Assembly (NCBI GenBank): GCA_033398695.1
Contig: CM065804.1
Location: forward strand, 41,121,501-41,185,500
DNA: 64,000 nt
Source: Orobanche coerulescens
Lineage: Eukaryota > Streptophyta > Magnoliopsida > Lamiales > Orobanchaceae
Direction of reading: 5' to 3'
The notes under the pieces are model-generated. The model ran no database searches. It was given only the letters and a program-made list of their open reading frames with translations, and was not told where the DNA came from. Below, piece by piece: positions 1 through 10,603 of this stretch (positions are counted from its first letter, which is position 1; the number at the start of each line of letters is the position of its first letter). The position numbers and the translations under genes were made by a program.

Positions 1-61
1 TGTAATGAACTGGATATCGATGGATTTGACACCGAGTGATGTAGTATGATGTGAAAACTTG

Positions 62-1592
62 AAACATGGCTCCGATTTCTAAGGCGCCGTATCGGATGGC
101 ACCTTCCGAGATGCAAGAATTAAAGAGTCAACTGGGAGAACTATTATAGAAAGGGTACATTAGACCGAGCGCTTCGCCTTGGGGCGCGCTTGTTATTTTT
201 GTGAGGAAGAAGGATGGTTCACTACGTTTATGCATTGATTACCGTGAACTAAACAAAGTGACCATTAAGAACAAGTATCCTTTGCCTCATATAGATGATT
301 TATTTGATCAGTTGCAGGAGCTGCAGTATTCTCCAAGATTGATTTGAGATCCGGGTACTATCAGCTTCGTGTGAAAGAGTCCAACATTCCGAAGACTACG
401 TTTCGGATGAGGTACGGACATTATGAATTCGTGGTCATGCCTTTTGGGTTAACCAATACACCGATAGTGTTCATGCAACTAATGAACAAGATATTCATAG
501 AGTACCTGGACAGATGTGTGGTCTTCTTTATTGACGACATCTTGATTTATTCTCGGTATAAGGAGGAACATGCCTGACACTTGCGTTTGGTACTAGATAT
601 TTTGAGAACCGGGCACCTCTATGCAATGTTCTCGAAATGTGAGTTCTGGTTGGAAGAATTTATGTTCCTTGGCCATGTGATTTCGGCCGAAGGGGTTCGT
701 GTAGACCCGCAGAAGATTGAGGCAGTGCTAGATTGGGCACCGCCTAAAAATGTTAAAGAAGTTCGTAGTTTTTTGGGTCTTGCTGGATATTACCGTCGGT
801 TTGTCGAGGGGTTCTCGAAACTCGCTCGGCCGCTTATGCAATTACTCCAGACGACAGAAAAGTTTGTTTGGACTACCGAGAGACAACAGAGCTTTGATGA
901 ACTGAAGAGACATTTGACCTCAGCGCCGATTTTAGCTTTACCTCAGGGTAGTGAAGGATTCGCAGTTTATAGTGATGCTTCGGGACAAGGGCTTGGATGT
1001 GTGATTATGCAGCATGATAAGACGATAGCCTTTACGTCACGATAGTTGAAGCCGTATGAGATGAACTATCCGTGTCGGATCTATACCGACCACAAGAGTT
1101 TGAAATATATTTTCAGTCAGAAGGAACTGAATATGAGGCAGAGACGTTGGTTGGAATTAATCAAGGATTATGATTTGTAAATTCTTCACCATCTGGGAAA
1201 GGCCAATGTCATCGCGGATGCTTTGAGCCGCAAATCGTAATCGCTTCAGATGCTCGAGGTCCTTACATCTTAGACGAAGATTCATCAGGATTTAATCGAA
1301 CAAGGAATAGAAGTTTGGCTCCAAAGAGTGCAAGGACAGTTGTGCACTCTCGAGATTACTTCGTCCTTGGTTGACGACATCAAAGGGAAATAGTAGAGTG
1401 ACTCGATGATCTCTCAACTCAAGGAAGATGTAATTAAAGGAAAAGCCCCTGGTTTTATGGTCCATGAGGATAGTATTCTGAGATTTAAAGGCAGGCTTTG
1501 TGTTCCGAATGATCTAGAGTTGAGGCAGAGAATTCTTCGAGAAGCCCATGCTACCTTACTCTATCCACCCCGGAACGAGTAAGATATACAAG
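62..1592 (+). pseudogene. Tekay-type Ty3/gypsy pol remnant, RT to start of integrase (element A)
   Basis: Broken reverse transcriptase and RNase H, ending at the start of integrase. Similarity to Tekay/Del pol starts near 62 ([17 protein letters not shown]). RT motifs follow in order: [23 protein letters not shown] is readable around 205-285, MPFGLTNTP near 440, and the catalytic [10 protein letters not shown] near 530-560. The connection domain ([18 protein letters not shown]) is near 765-830. RNase H starts at [10 protein letters not shown] near 970. In-frame stops lie at about 148, 577 and 1043, and there is a frameshift near 320. About 24 codons of RNase H are missing between MNYP and the [10 protein letters not shown] block near 1070-1110. 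The reading ends in the zinc-binding part of integrase, where the gag-only copia element is inserted. The gene continues at 5819. It is not functional. The first 60 bases were not recognised. Confidence 0.9.
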
Positions 1593-2637
1593 TGTTGGAA
1601 CATTTTTGTTCCATACAAATATTAATAATGTTTTGATGATTTAAGTTGATACACAAAACAAAACAACATAAAGTCGAAGCCAAGCATCGAAGAAAACGAA
1701 GTGTAAAAAGCTGGAAAAACACAAGGTTAACGTACGTAAGATTACAGAGATAGCGTACGTAACGAGTGCAGATTAACGTACGTAAGAGATTTGAGTTGAC
1801 ATACGTAATGTGTTCAAACGATAAGAACGTTGGGAAGAGTCAAAGTCAGAAAAGCAGCAACGGATATATGACATCAGCAATGATGTATATGTTAACGTAC
1901 ATAATGAAGGATTGGCAAACGTATGTAAGGAAAGAAACAAATGTCACTGCACTAAAACTAGTACATGCTAACGTACGTAATATATGACTTTTAACGTACG
2001 TAACGCTGTTAGCGTACGTAATAGAAGGCAGATAGCGTACGTAAACAAGTATGAAGGTGCAACGGCTAGTTTGGGTGATGAAGGCTATAAATACCACATC
2101 TTTGGTATTATTCCACACAACAACTTCAAGTATACGAGACATTTATCTGAGATTCATATTGATATTATTGTTGTTGTAATATTGAGATTATATTGTTAGT
2201 TTGAGTGTTTATACATTCAACATTATACACGAGAGGTAAAAGAAAAGATACGATTGGATTCGGTGTTATTAGGATCAAGGATCCAGCATTATTAGAATCG
2301 CAATCGCTATCTTCGGGCAGTTTATCTAGTATCGATAGAAAGCTAGAGAGGTTGATTCCTTGTCATACAAAAAGGAAAACGGTTTAACTTGGACCGATGC
2401 AAAGACAAGTACGAGTAGTTTATCATGGACCAATAGAAGACGTGATTGTAACGGTTATCCCTCGACCGATAGAAGATAGGTGCAGAGGTTTTTATCTTAA
2501 ACCTATAGAAAAAGATACCAAGAGAGAATGTAGGCTTCTTTATAGCCGAACCTCTATAAATTCATGCGTCGTTTATATTTCCGCACTTTATTTTCACGCT
2601 TCCGCACAACGGCGCAAATACCGATCTTGACCCAACA
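1593..2637 (+). repeat. 5' LTR of the gag-only copia element
   Basis: Begins TGTTGGAACA and ends ACCCAACA, and is matched along its length by 4777-5818. It holds about ten copies of a TACGTA-centred motif (TTAACGTACGTAAG and variants) between about 1727 and 2045. These are followed by a possible TATA box (ggctataaatacc) near 2083-2095, which suggests the motif array is upstream promoter sequence. Short reading frames inside it recur in the other LTR and are not genes. Confidence 0.93.
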
Positions 2638-2639
2638 AT

Positions 2640-2652
2640 TGGTATCGGAACC
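2640..2652 (+). other. Primer-binding site, initiator-Met tRNA type
   Basis: TGGTATCGGAACC lies two bases after the LTR end. It resembles the copia consensus TGGTATCAGAGC, complementary to the 3' end of initiator tRNA-Met, with internal mismatches. Confidence 0.75.
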
Positions 2653-2696
2653 AGGTTCCTCCAATACACGGCTTAACATCCAAGGAGTTGATCCAA

Positions 2697-4222
2697 ATGG
2701 CATTCCAATTTGCTCCAGTCGAAGGCCTTGCTCTTAACCGACCACCATTTTTTTATGGCGCAAACTTCATGATGTGGAATAAAAAGATGTCGATCTTCAT
2801 TCGTGCCTATGATATAGAAATTTGGAAGATCATTTGTCTTGGCCCAAAAGTTCCAATCAAAACCGACGGATCTCTCAAGAGTTTCTAAGAATATAATGAC
2901 GAAGATTGGAAAAACGGCCATCTAAATTGTAAGGCTACTCAATTTCTATTTTGTGCCTTAAATCCGGAAGAGATCAATCGTGTTTCATCGTGTGAGAGTG
3001 CTAAAGAAATATGGAAAATTCTTGAAATCACACACGAAGGGACAACTCATGTCAAGGAGATGAAAATCAATATGCTTCTCCATGACTACGAGTTATTCAT
3101 GATGAAAGGTGACGAGTCCATCACCAATATGCTCGACTGATTTTCGGTCATCACTAATGGACTTGCTTGATTCGGTAAACCATTATCTAGTAGTGAAAAA
3201 GTCAAGAAAATTTTACGATCACTACCTAGTGAATGGGACGGCACCGTGACTGTGATCATGGAATCTAAAGATCTCAATACGCTTGATTTTAGCGCCCTCG
3301 TTGGTTCGCTAATTAATTATGAGATAGTTCTAAAATCACGAAGTGTCAAGCCAAAGTCGAAGGAAAGATCGATAGCCGTGAAGGCTAAAATGTCCAAAAA
3401 GGAAGTAATCCCGGTTGAATATAGCGATGAAGAATCGGCATATTATGCCAAAAATATTAATAAGTTCCAAACCTTATTAAACCGGAGAAAGAAAGACATC
3501 TCGGGCGAAGACAACTCTTGTCGATTATGTGGAAAACCAGGCCACTTTGCTAAGAATTGCCGAGCTAAACCCAAGAAGGAGGTTCTCGTTGCAACATGGA
3601 GCGATGACGACGAAGATGATTATTTTATCAATCAAAATAATCTCTCTCTCATGGCCCGAAGTTCATTCGACGATAGCGACGTCGAAAGACGGGTAAGTAC
3701 GTCATCTTAAGATGAGTTATTTGAAGCATTCGAGTTATTACATACCGATTTCCAAAATACTTTAAAAGAAATCAAATCCTTTCAAACGAAAAATAAATCA
3801 TTGGAAAATAAGATTTCCAAAATTCTTCAAAAAGGGAAATTTATCGAGACCGATCATTCGAAATGCATTGAAAACAAAAATATTTTAAAGAATGATCTTT
3901 TGAAAACTCAAACCGAGATGAAAAATTTAACAAAGAAATTCTCGTGTGGAAACGAGAAATTTGAACAAATACTCTCAGTTCAGAAATTTACTTTGAATAA
4001 ATAGGGGTTAGGATTCAAACCACATTTTAAAAACGAATCCGTAATTTCAAAATACCCCAGTGTGAAAAATATTTGAAAATTGGGCACCATATTTCAAACT
4101 GTAAAAGACCAAAACGTACGATTAAAATTAAAAAGATTTGGGTTCCTAAAGGAACAATTATTTCAAATATCGTCTATATCTCAAATGAAAAACCAACTAT
4201 AGGTTGGGTCCCAAAAAATTGA
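2697..4222 (+). pseudogene. Copia SIRE-like gag, broken
   Basis: Gag (capsid/nucleocapsid) protein of the gag-only element. The start is taken at the ATG at 2697 (MAFQFAPVEGLALNRPPFF). It is followed by the UBN2/retrotran_gag-type region (ALNPEEINRV..SAKEIWKILE) at about 2950-3030. A zinc knuckle CRLCGKPGHFAKNC (CX2CX4HX4C, all ligands present) is at about 3519-3560. An acidic linker and a charged, probably coiled-coil segment follow at 3720-4000. The tail reads IWVPKGTIISN and GWVPKN in a shifted frame near 4130-4220, which is typical of SIRE-lineage gag. Stops occur near 2886, 3137, 3167, 3708 and 4002, and a frameshift falls after about 4005. It is not translatable as one protein. Confidence 0.85.
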
Positions 4223-4763
4223 TTTTTTTTCAAAATATATTTTACTTGGGGGGAGTATAATTTTTAAAAGGAGATAATATTTTCAGGGGGAGTCTATACC
4301 CTATTCATTCATATAGTAATATTCATCATTGATATTTTATTTTTGGTATTGTTATATTTATTACTTTTTGATGAAAACAAAGGGGGGAGAGAATGGAGAA
4401 AAATGGAATTAACCCTGAAAGGGGAAGAAAATCGAAGTTGAGTCGAAAAGAGTCGAAAAGATGAAATCCCAAAGAAAAATGAAAGTTGAAAGGAGAAAAG
4501 GAGAAGAAAAGTCGAAAAGTTGAAAAGAAAAATGAGGAGACGTCGAAAAGATGATGAAATTTCAAAATTCGAAAAGAAAAAGAAAAGGAAAGAAGGAGTC
4601 AAAAAAGAAGAAAAAGAAAAGGAAAGAAGAAGTCGAAAAAAAAAGAAATGGGAGAAGGAACTAACAAAACGGACAAAGTCGAGAACTTTGGTTTGTACAC
4701 ATATACATATATTTGTATTTTTGCAGGTAAATCCCATTGACGAAATGTTGTTTTGTAATCATC
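4223..4763 (+). other. Non-coding 3' internal region with purine-rich repeats
   Basis: No pol homology is visible. Several G-run blocks (ggggggagta near 4249, agggggagtc near 4285, ggggggagag near 4382) precede about 280 bp of strongly purine-rich sequence (4380-4660). The purine-rich stretch is made of degenerate repeats of AGTCGAAAAG. Open frames across it are low-complexity Lys/Arg/Glu strings and are not accepted as genes. Confidence 0.75.
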
Positions 4764-4776
4764 AAAAGGGGGAGAT
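4764..4776 (+). other. Polypurine tract of the gag-only copia element
   Basis: AAAAGGGGGAGAT directly precedes the 3' LTR, the usual copia position for plus-strand priming. Confidence 0.85.
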
Positions 4777-5818
4777 TGTTGGAACATTTTTGTTCCATAC
4801 AAATATTAATAATGTTTTGATGATTTAAGTTGATACACAAAACAAAACAACATAAAGTCGAAGCCAAGCATCGAAGAAAACGAAGTGCAAAAAGTTGGAA
4901 AAACACAAGGTTAACATACGTAAGATTACAAAGATAGCATACGTAACGAGTGAAGATTAACGTACGTAAGAGATATGAGTTAACGTACGTAATGTGTTCA
5001 AACGAGAAGAACATTGGGAAGAGTCAAAGTCAGAAAAGTAGCAACGGATATATGACGTCAGCAATGACGTATGTGTTAATGTACGTAATGAAGGATTGTC
5101 TAACCGTAAGGAAAGAAACGAATGTCACTGGACTAAAACTGGTACGTGCTAACGTACGTAATATATGACTTTTAACGTACGTAACGCTGTTAGCGTACAT
5201 AATAGAAGGCAGATAGCGTACGTAAACAAGTATGAAGGTACAGCGGCTAGTTTGGGTGATGAAGGCTATAAATACCACATCTTTGGTATTATTCCACACA
5301 ACAACTTCAAGTATACGAGACATTTATCTGAGATTCATATTGATATTATTATTGTTGTAATATTGAGCTTATATTGTTAGTTTGAGTATTTATACATTCA
5401 ACATTATACACGAGAGGTAAAAGAAAAGATATGATTGGATTCGGTGTTATTAGGATCAACGATCCAGAATTATTGGAATCGCAATCGCTATCTTTGTGAG
5501 GTTTATCTAGTACCGATAGAAATCTAGAGAGGTTGATTCCTTGTCCTACGAAAAGGAAAATGGTTTAACTTGGACCGACGCAAAGACAAGTACGAGTGGT
5601 TTATCACGGACCAATAGAAGACGTGATTGTAATGGTTATCCCTCGACCGATAGAAGAGAGGTGCAGAGGTTTTTATCTTGAACCTATATAAAAAGATACC
5701 GGGAGAGGACGTAGGCTCGTTTATAGCCAAATCTCTATAAATCCATGCATCGTTTATATTTCCGCACTTTATTTTCATGCTTCCGCACAACGGCGCAAAT
5801 ACCGATCTTGACCCAACA
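4777..5818 (+). repeat. 3' LTR of the gag-only copia element
   Basis: Full match to 1593-2637 with scattered substitutions. It has the same TACGTA array at about 4911-5226 and ends ACCCAACA, followed by the second copy of the target duplication acaag (5819-5823). Confidence 0.93.
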
Positions 5819-7025
5819 ACAAGGACTTGAAGCGAAACTTTTGGTGGAATAATATGAAGAAAGATGTCACAGAGTTTGTGCTACGATGCTTCACGTGTCA
5901 ACAATTCAATATTGAACATCAACGACCGGCGGGGTTGTTGAAGCCGCTTCCCATTCCTGAGTGGAAGTGGGAATATATCTCTATGGATTTTATCATGGGG
6001 ATGCAGAGAACTAGAGCTAGAACGAATATGATTTGGGTAATCATCAATAGGTTGACTAAGTCCGCACATTTACTGGGTATTAAGGACACTTAGGGACCGG
6101 ATAGATTGGCTCGAACTTTTATAGCCGAGATTGTGAGGTTGCATGGTGCCCCTAAGACTATTGTTTCCGATCGAGATGGTCATTTTGTATCGCATTTTTG
6201 GCAAGCCGTTCATCAGGCTTTGTGCACTGAGTTGAGATTGAGCATGTTTTTCACCCTCAATCATACGGACAGACGGAGCGGACGATTCAGATGTTGGAGG
6301 ATATGTTGCGGGCTTGTGCCCTAGACTGGAGTAATGATTGGGAGCTCCACGTGCCGTTGATCGAGTTTGCCTACAATAATAGTTGGCATGCGTCGTTCAA
6401 GATGGCACCTTTCGAGGCACTCTATGGTAGGTGGTGTAGATCACCGTTATGTTGGGATGAGGCTTCGGAGCTAGTCGGAACAGAACCGGACATGTTATTG
6501 GAGACTAAGGAGAAGATTTCTATTATCCGGGACCGATTGTTGACTGCCCAAATCCATCAGAAATCTTATGCTGATATTCGTCGTCGACCCTTAGAATTCG
6601 AAGTGGGAGATCATGTTCTACTCAAGGTGTCGCCGACCAGAGGAGTTTTTCGTTCTGTAAAAAAGGGGAAACTTAGTCCGCAGTATATCGGACCGCTTGA
6701 AATGTTAGACTGGGTGGGAGATTTAGCTTATCGCTTGGCGTTGCCTCCAGCTTTGAGTCATGTCCATAATGTTTTTCATGTTTCTCAGTTGAGGAAGTAC
6801 GTGCCGGATCCGAGTCATATTATCGACTACGGTGAGATCTATGTAGCTGAAGATATTATATTTCCGGAGAGACCGGTGAAAATCCTTGAACGTCGTGAGA
6901 GGCGACTTCGGCACAAAATCATCCCGTTGGTTAAAGTGCAGTGGTCGAGACATAGGGTTGAAGAAGCAACTTGGGATACGGAAGAGAAAATACGATCAGA
7001 ATTCCCCAAGCTTTTTATTTCTTAA
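5819..7025 (+). pseudogene. Tekay-type integrase and chromodomain, broken (element A continued)
   Basis: Continuation of the pol interrupted at 1592. The zinc-binding end ([16 protein letters not shown]) is at about 5890-5935. The catalytic core carries SMDFI near 5980 and IVSDRDGHFVSHF near 6160-6200. The stretch that should contain the catalytic Glu (DGQSERT block) is frameshifted around 6240-6290. The frame from 6291 gives the core end and the C-terminal domain ([27 protein letters not shown]). A chromodomain-like tail (LVKVQWSRHRVEEATWDTE) ends at the stop 7023-7025. A stop at about 6091 and the frameshift make it inactive. The chromodomain tail places it among chromoviruses of the Tekay/Del type. 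Confidence 0.88.
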
Positions 7026-7042
7026 GTTTCGGGACGAAACTT

Positions 7043-7060
7043 GTTTTTAGAGGGGGAGAA
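7043..7060 (+). other. Polypurine tract of element A
   Basis: A purine-rich run, TTTTTAGAGGGGGAGAA, lies between the pol stop and TGTAATATCC, the start of a typical Tekay LTR. Confidence 0.7.
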
Positions 7061-7344
7061 TGTAATATCCGCATTTTTTTCCCGATATTTTCATCTTTGG
7101 TGATTCAATTTCTCTTGAAAGATTACAGCTTGTAATCTACGCTTACTGTTTTACTGTTTTGATTACCCAGATTGGATATAAACAATCATGCCAATCATAT
7201 ATCTTACTTTCAAAGTTGAGAGCGTACAATCACAAACATATACTTGCCTTTGAGACATCGAGAATTCGAAGGAAAAGAGTATAGGTTCGGTAGGTCCAAG
7301 AATGCACTTCCGGCACCTAAACGATTCGTAAGGGACACAATAAT
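7061..7344 (+). repeat. Start of element A 3' LTR, end not resolved
   Basis: Begins TGTAATATCCGC as Tekay LTRs do. No matching 5' LTR is in the window, and no clear TGTTACA end was found, so the right boundary is arbitrary and the LTR is probably truncated. Nothing else was recognised here. Confidence 0.5.
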
Positions 7345-8264
7345 TGCTAATCGATACACAAGTCACATGTAGGAACCCACTAACGACTCCCCCCGATTAC
7401 AACACCATGCAAATAGGGTTGGGAAACACCCAAACCCTCTCGAATTCGCCACACAATCAAACTCACCTAGAGACCTTCTCCAGGTCGCGGCCAAAGAACA
7501 GCCTCCCGCGAGGGGTCTCAGCACGCGCGATCCCGTGGCCTCCAGAAAACTTGACGAAGGCGTAGACCCCACCGCCATTGGAATCATAGAAATGGGAGGC
7601 ACGGTGATCGGCGGCGCCACTATGAGTGCTTCAGCGGCAACAGAGGGCGAAGGCTCCTCCGTCCTTCGCCTCTTGCGATTGACCTGGAGTTGTACCACCT
7701 CCCGAGGCTCTGCCTCGTCGACGACCGGCTCCACGAAAGGTCTCACTTCCGGAATAGGACGGATTGGTGCCGCAGGGGCACGGCTCATCTTCTTCCCTTG
7801 GCGGAGACGACTCATGATCCAAGGGTTCGACATGGCAACTTCTCTCGGTGGCTCGGAGTAGTGGGGGAAGTGGATTTCTGCAAAGAAAACAATCAACCAA
7901 AGTCAGTTACAGTTCTCAACCACAGGACAATCGTCAAGCAAAGGGAGATCGAGATAAATTTGTATCTGGAACCCTTAAGTGGCGGGGGAATCAAGACAAC
8001 CGAGCGGCCAACCAGTGAGCTTCGTTTTCGATCCGGCGAGCGTCGATATAACTGTCCAGAAGACTACGTATTCGCTCCCAGACGATCGCAAAATCAAATG
8101 GTAGATCGCCTGCTGCCGGAACAAGGGTACCTGAAAAAGGAAAGCCAAATTAGATCAGTTCAGGATATATCCGAACGAAGGGAGAGTCGAAACCCTTACT
8201 CGGATTCCTCTCCTGGAAGCCAGTGGGGATATCCAACTCATCGGTGGGATTGTCGCTCGCGGCC
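7345..8264 (-). other. Unassigned GC-rich segment with a proline/arginine-rich minus-strand frame
   Basis: A minus-strand frame (about 7896 to 7363) reads a Pro- and Arg-rich protein with a basic NRKRRRTEE patch and no recognised domain. Just upstream on the minus strand the sequence CTTTGCAG near 7880 looks like a 3' splice site, so an exon is possible. Overlapping plus-strand frames are equally long and have no supporting motif. The composition differs from the AT-rich neighbours. It could be a gag-like or antisense ORF of a Tat-type element, or a captured gene piece. The sequence alone does not decide. Confidence 0.3.
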
Positions 8265-8794
8265 GATTTCCACGCACCGCTAGTAACTACTCGTAGCGTA
8301 TGCTAGGAATTAATCCAATGTAGTCCAGTAGCCACTGGACTCTGCCTGATCCGTCCTTAGCACGCGCTACACCGACTGCATAGCGTGCGCTACTCTTACT
8401 TACTAGCGCGCGCTACTTACCATTCGTAGCGTGCGCTACATACAACCCAACTGCAGTCCAGTACCTTCTGGACTGCCCACTTGGAAAACAATAGCGTGCG
8501 CTAATGTTGAGAGGTAGCGTGCGCTACCCGAACTCAATTAGCGCGCGCTAAAGAGAGTTCGTAGCGTGCGCTACTCCTCACGCACAGCCCACTATGAAGT
8601 TGACAACGATGATTAAACACGGCACAATACTCCAACTAGATTGATGATGAATGACGATACAAATTACTCTGAATGGTGAATATTATGAATGAATATGAAC
8701 GATGAATGATCATTAATGAGTGAAATTTACTGAGTGACAATTACTGAATGATAAATACTGAATGATAATGACTGAATTACAGCCGGGTATTACA
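8265..8794 (-). repeat. Partial LTR of the element D family, minus strand
   Basis: The reverse complement starts TGTAATACCCGG at 8794 and follows the D 3' LTR start (32127 onward). It shares the CATTCAGTATTTATCATTCAG-type block, the GTCCAG inverted repeats and the TAGCGTGCGCTA array (8281-8580). Homology to the D LTR fades near 8265, so only about the first 530 bp remain. Its 5' terminus abuts the copia B integrase exactly, so it inserted there and later lost its other end. Confidence 0.8.
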
Positions 8795-9424
8795 CGGACC
8801 ATGTCCAACAAGGTCTGGTTCCTTCTTTCTGACACACCATTTAACTGAGGAGTGCCTGGAGGTGTTAGTTGTGATACTATTCCATGTTCCTTCAAGAACT
8901 TGTCAAACTCCGTACTCATATCCTCGCCACCTCGATCCAACCTAAGTGCTTTGATATGATTTCCAGTTTTTTTTCTCGACTAGGGCCTTAAATTCCTGGA
9001 ATTTCTCAAAGGCCTCGGATTTATGTTTCATTAAGTATAGATAACCATACCTAGTATGATCATCTGTAAACGTAATGAAGTACTGATATCCGTGACGTGC
9101 TGCTTCCAAAGCACCACATACATCGGTATGGATTAATCCCAGTTTATCAGCGGCTCGTTCAAAAGTCCCTGTGAAGGGGGACTTAGTCATTTTGCCTTTA
9201 AGGCAAGATTCACAAGTAGGAAAGGAATCCGATCCCAATGGACCCATAAGTCCATCTTTTCCCATCTTGTAAACCTTGGTCTGACCAATATGACCAAGTC
9301 TAAGATGCCATTTCAAAACTTGATTGGTTTCATCCCTACCACATTTTCTAGTCATAGTATTCACAACTACTTTGTTACTGAGGTTTAGATGATACAATCC
9401 ATTTAACAATGTAGCAGTACCCAC
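8795..9424 (-). pseudogene. Copia integrase fragment (element B)
   Basis: GAG-pre-integrase and integrase core. On the minus strand the order is WHLRLGHIGQ then CESCLKGK, the zinc-binding His and Cys residues, at about 9310-9190. Next come HTDVCG and FTDDHTRYGYLYLMK (two catalytic Asp regions, 9140-9030). After a frameshift near 8955-8942 come GTPQLNGVSERRNQT (catalytic Glu, about 8850-8810) and LLDMVR. The reading stops at 8795 because an LTR of the D family is inserted. The RT and RNase H that should follow are absent from the window. Not functional. Confidence 0.88.
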
Positions 9425-9790
9425 TAGTTTATTTCTGAAATAAATTTTGCAGGAACCATCACTAATGAAAAATGAAAAACCTTTTCGGTCATGACCGGAA
9501 TGGATACAATGTTTTTGTGCCCCTTGGGCAAAACAAGTACATCTTCTAAAGTCAAAACAAAGCCGGATTCCAAACCCAAAAGAAGTGATCCTATGTTGGT
9601 CGCCTCGACACTATGCCCGCTTCCGACTGTGATCATAACTTCTCTAGCTCCAAGCTTCCTACGTTGTTCCAGATCCTGATTCACGGTACAAATATGAGAA
9701 CTAGCACCAGAATCCAGTATTCAGGAAGTAGAAAATACAGTACCAGAACAATTTGTTTCCAAAACTAAAAGTTCCTGTACCTGAAGCGCC
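9425..9790 (-). pseudogene. Copia protease segment (element B)
   Basis: The aspartic protease signature DSGASSHIC is readable at about 9714-9688, in a frame shifted relative to gag, whose frame stops at 9701-9703. In the protease frame the Trp normally found just before the motif is a TGA at 9721-9723. The rest of the domain (VGSGHSVEATNIGSLLL, EDVLVLPKG) runs to about 9425. Catalytic Asp retained, but the reading frame is broken. Confidence 0.8.
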
Positions 9791-10603
9791 ATGAAGAATC
9801 GGACAGTCTCTTGCCCAGTGGCCCAGCTCACCACACTTGAGACCAGCGTCCTTCTTCTTCTTGCCTTTTGGAACCATCGGGGCCTTGCCCTTTCCCTTAA
9901 GGTCCTTAACTTGTGGTCCAGTCTGCTTCTTGGTCTTTTTCTTCTTATTCTTAGACCTCCGAGGTCCAGAAGAAATTACAAGGGCAGATTCCTTCATCCA
10001 CGGAGTATTCAGCCGAGAGTGAGCGGTCACCAGTTTGTTCATTAGCCCTGCTAAGTTACATGCAATTTCATTGCAGTTGAAGTTCATAACAAACTGTGAG
10101 AAGGAATCAGGGAGAGACTGAAGGATAAGGTCGGTTTGGAGAGAAGTATCCATTTTAAAATCAAGAGCCTCCAATCTATCGATCATGGATATCATTTTGA
10201 GGACGTGTTCCCCAACCTTCTCACCTTCCTTCATCCTTGCACCAAACAGTTGCTTGGATATCTCATATCTAGCCATTCTGCTATGCTCACCATAAAGCTC
10301 GGTTAAGTGAGATAGAATCTGCCTAGCAGAAGTCATTTTCTCATGAGCTCTATGAAGCTCATTAGACATAGAAGCCATCATGTAAGCACGTACTTTTACG
10401 TCATCCTTAACCCACTTTTTGTGGTTTTCAATCTCTTCTTGATTGGCTCTGGTCCGCATAGGAGGCGCCAGAATGTCCGTCTCTAAGACGTATCCCAGTG
10501 CCTCTATACTGAGGACTATCATCAGGTTGCGGAGCTAATCCACAAAGTTAGGTCCGATTAAGGTGTTCTTTTCGAGTAGAATTGCGAGTGGGTTCGTTTT
10601 CAT
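9701..10603 (-). pseudogene. Copia gag (element B), one internal TAG and a damaged zinc knuckle
   Basis: Capsid/nucleocapsid protein. The ATG at 10603-10601 (MKTNPLAILLEKN) is chosen because it starts the conserved GPNFVD.LRNLMIVL block of copia gag. The codon after FVD is TAG (10537-10535) where the family has Trp. The UBN2 region follows (MASMSNELHRAHE, ILSHLTELYGEHSRMARYE, LQSLPDSFSQFV). The nucleocapsid has a basic stretch and then KCGELGHWARDC. This keeps the last three zinc ligands but has Gly where the first Cys of CX2CX4HX4C belongs. The frame ends at 9701 with a frameshift relative to protease. About 300 codons, normal for copia gag. Confidence 0.85.

Larger units (their letters stand above)
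1593..5818 (+). mobile_element. Complete gag-only Ty1/copia element (SIRE-like, TR-GAG type)
   Basis: A 4226-bp element with two LTRs of about 1.04 kb that begin tgttggaaca and end acccaaca. It is bounded by an exact 5-bp target duplication, acaag, at 1588-1592 and 5819-5823. The target was a Lys codon of the Tekay integrase. A primer-binding site, a gag and a polypurine tract are present, but no protease, integrase or RT is found in the 2.1 kb between the LTRs. This matches the published class of terminal-repeat retrotransposons with only a GAG domain. It must have depended on pol proteins supplied by another copia element. The LTRs differ at a moderate number of sites, so this is not a very recent insertion. 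Confidence 0.93.

Noticed and set aside
4309..4828. Several frames over the purine-rich tract
   Set aside because: Low-complexity Lys/Arg/Glu on one strand and Phe/Ser/Leu on the other, as expected from a purine-rich repeat.
1766..5380. Repeated 70-100 codon frames in both orientations near 1766-2199 and 4950-5380
   Set aside because: Paired LTR copies rich in TACGTA repeats, giving repetitive Val/Arg/Thr/Tyr strings in every frame.
7690..8283. 197-codon plus-strand frame
   Set aside because: No start context or domain. It overlaps the minus-strand frame and runs into the LTR fragment at 8265.
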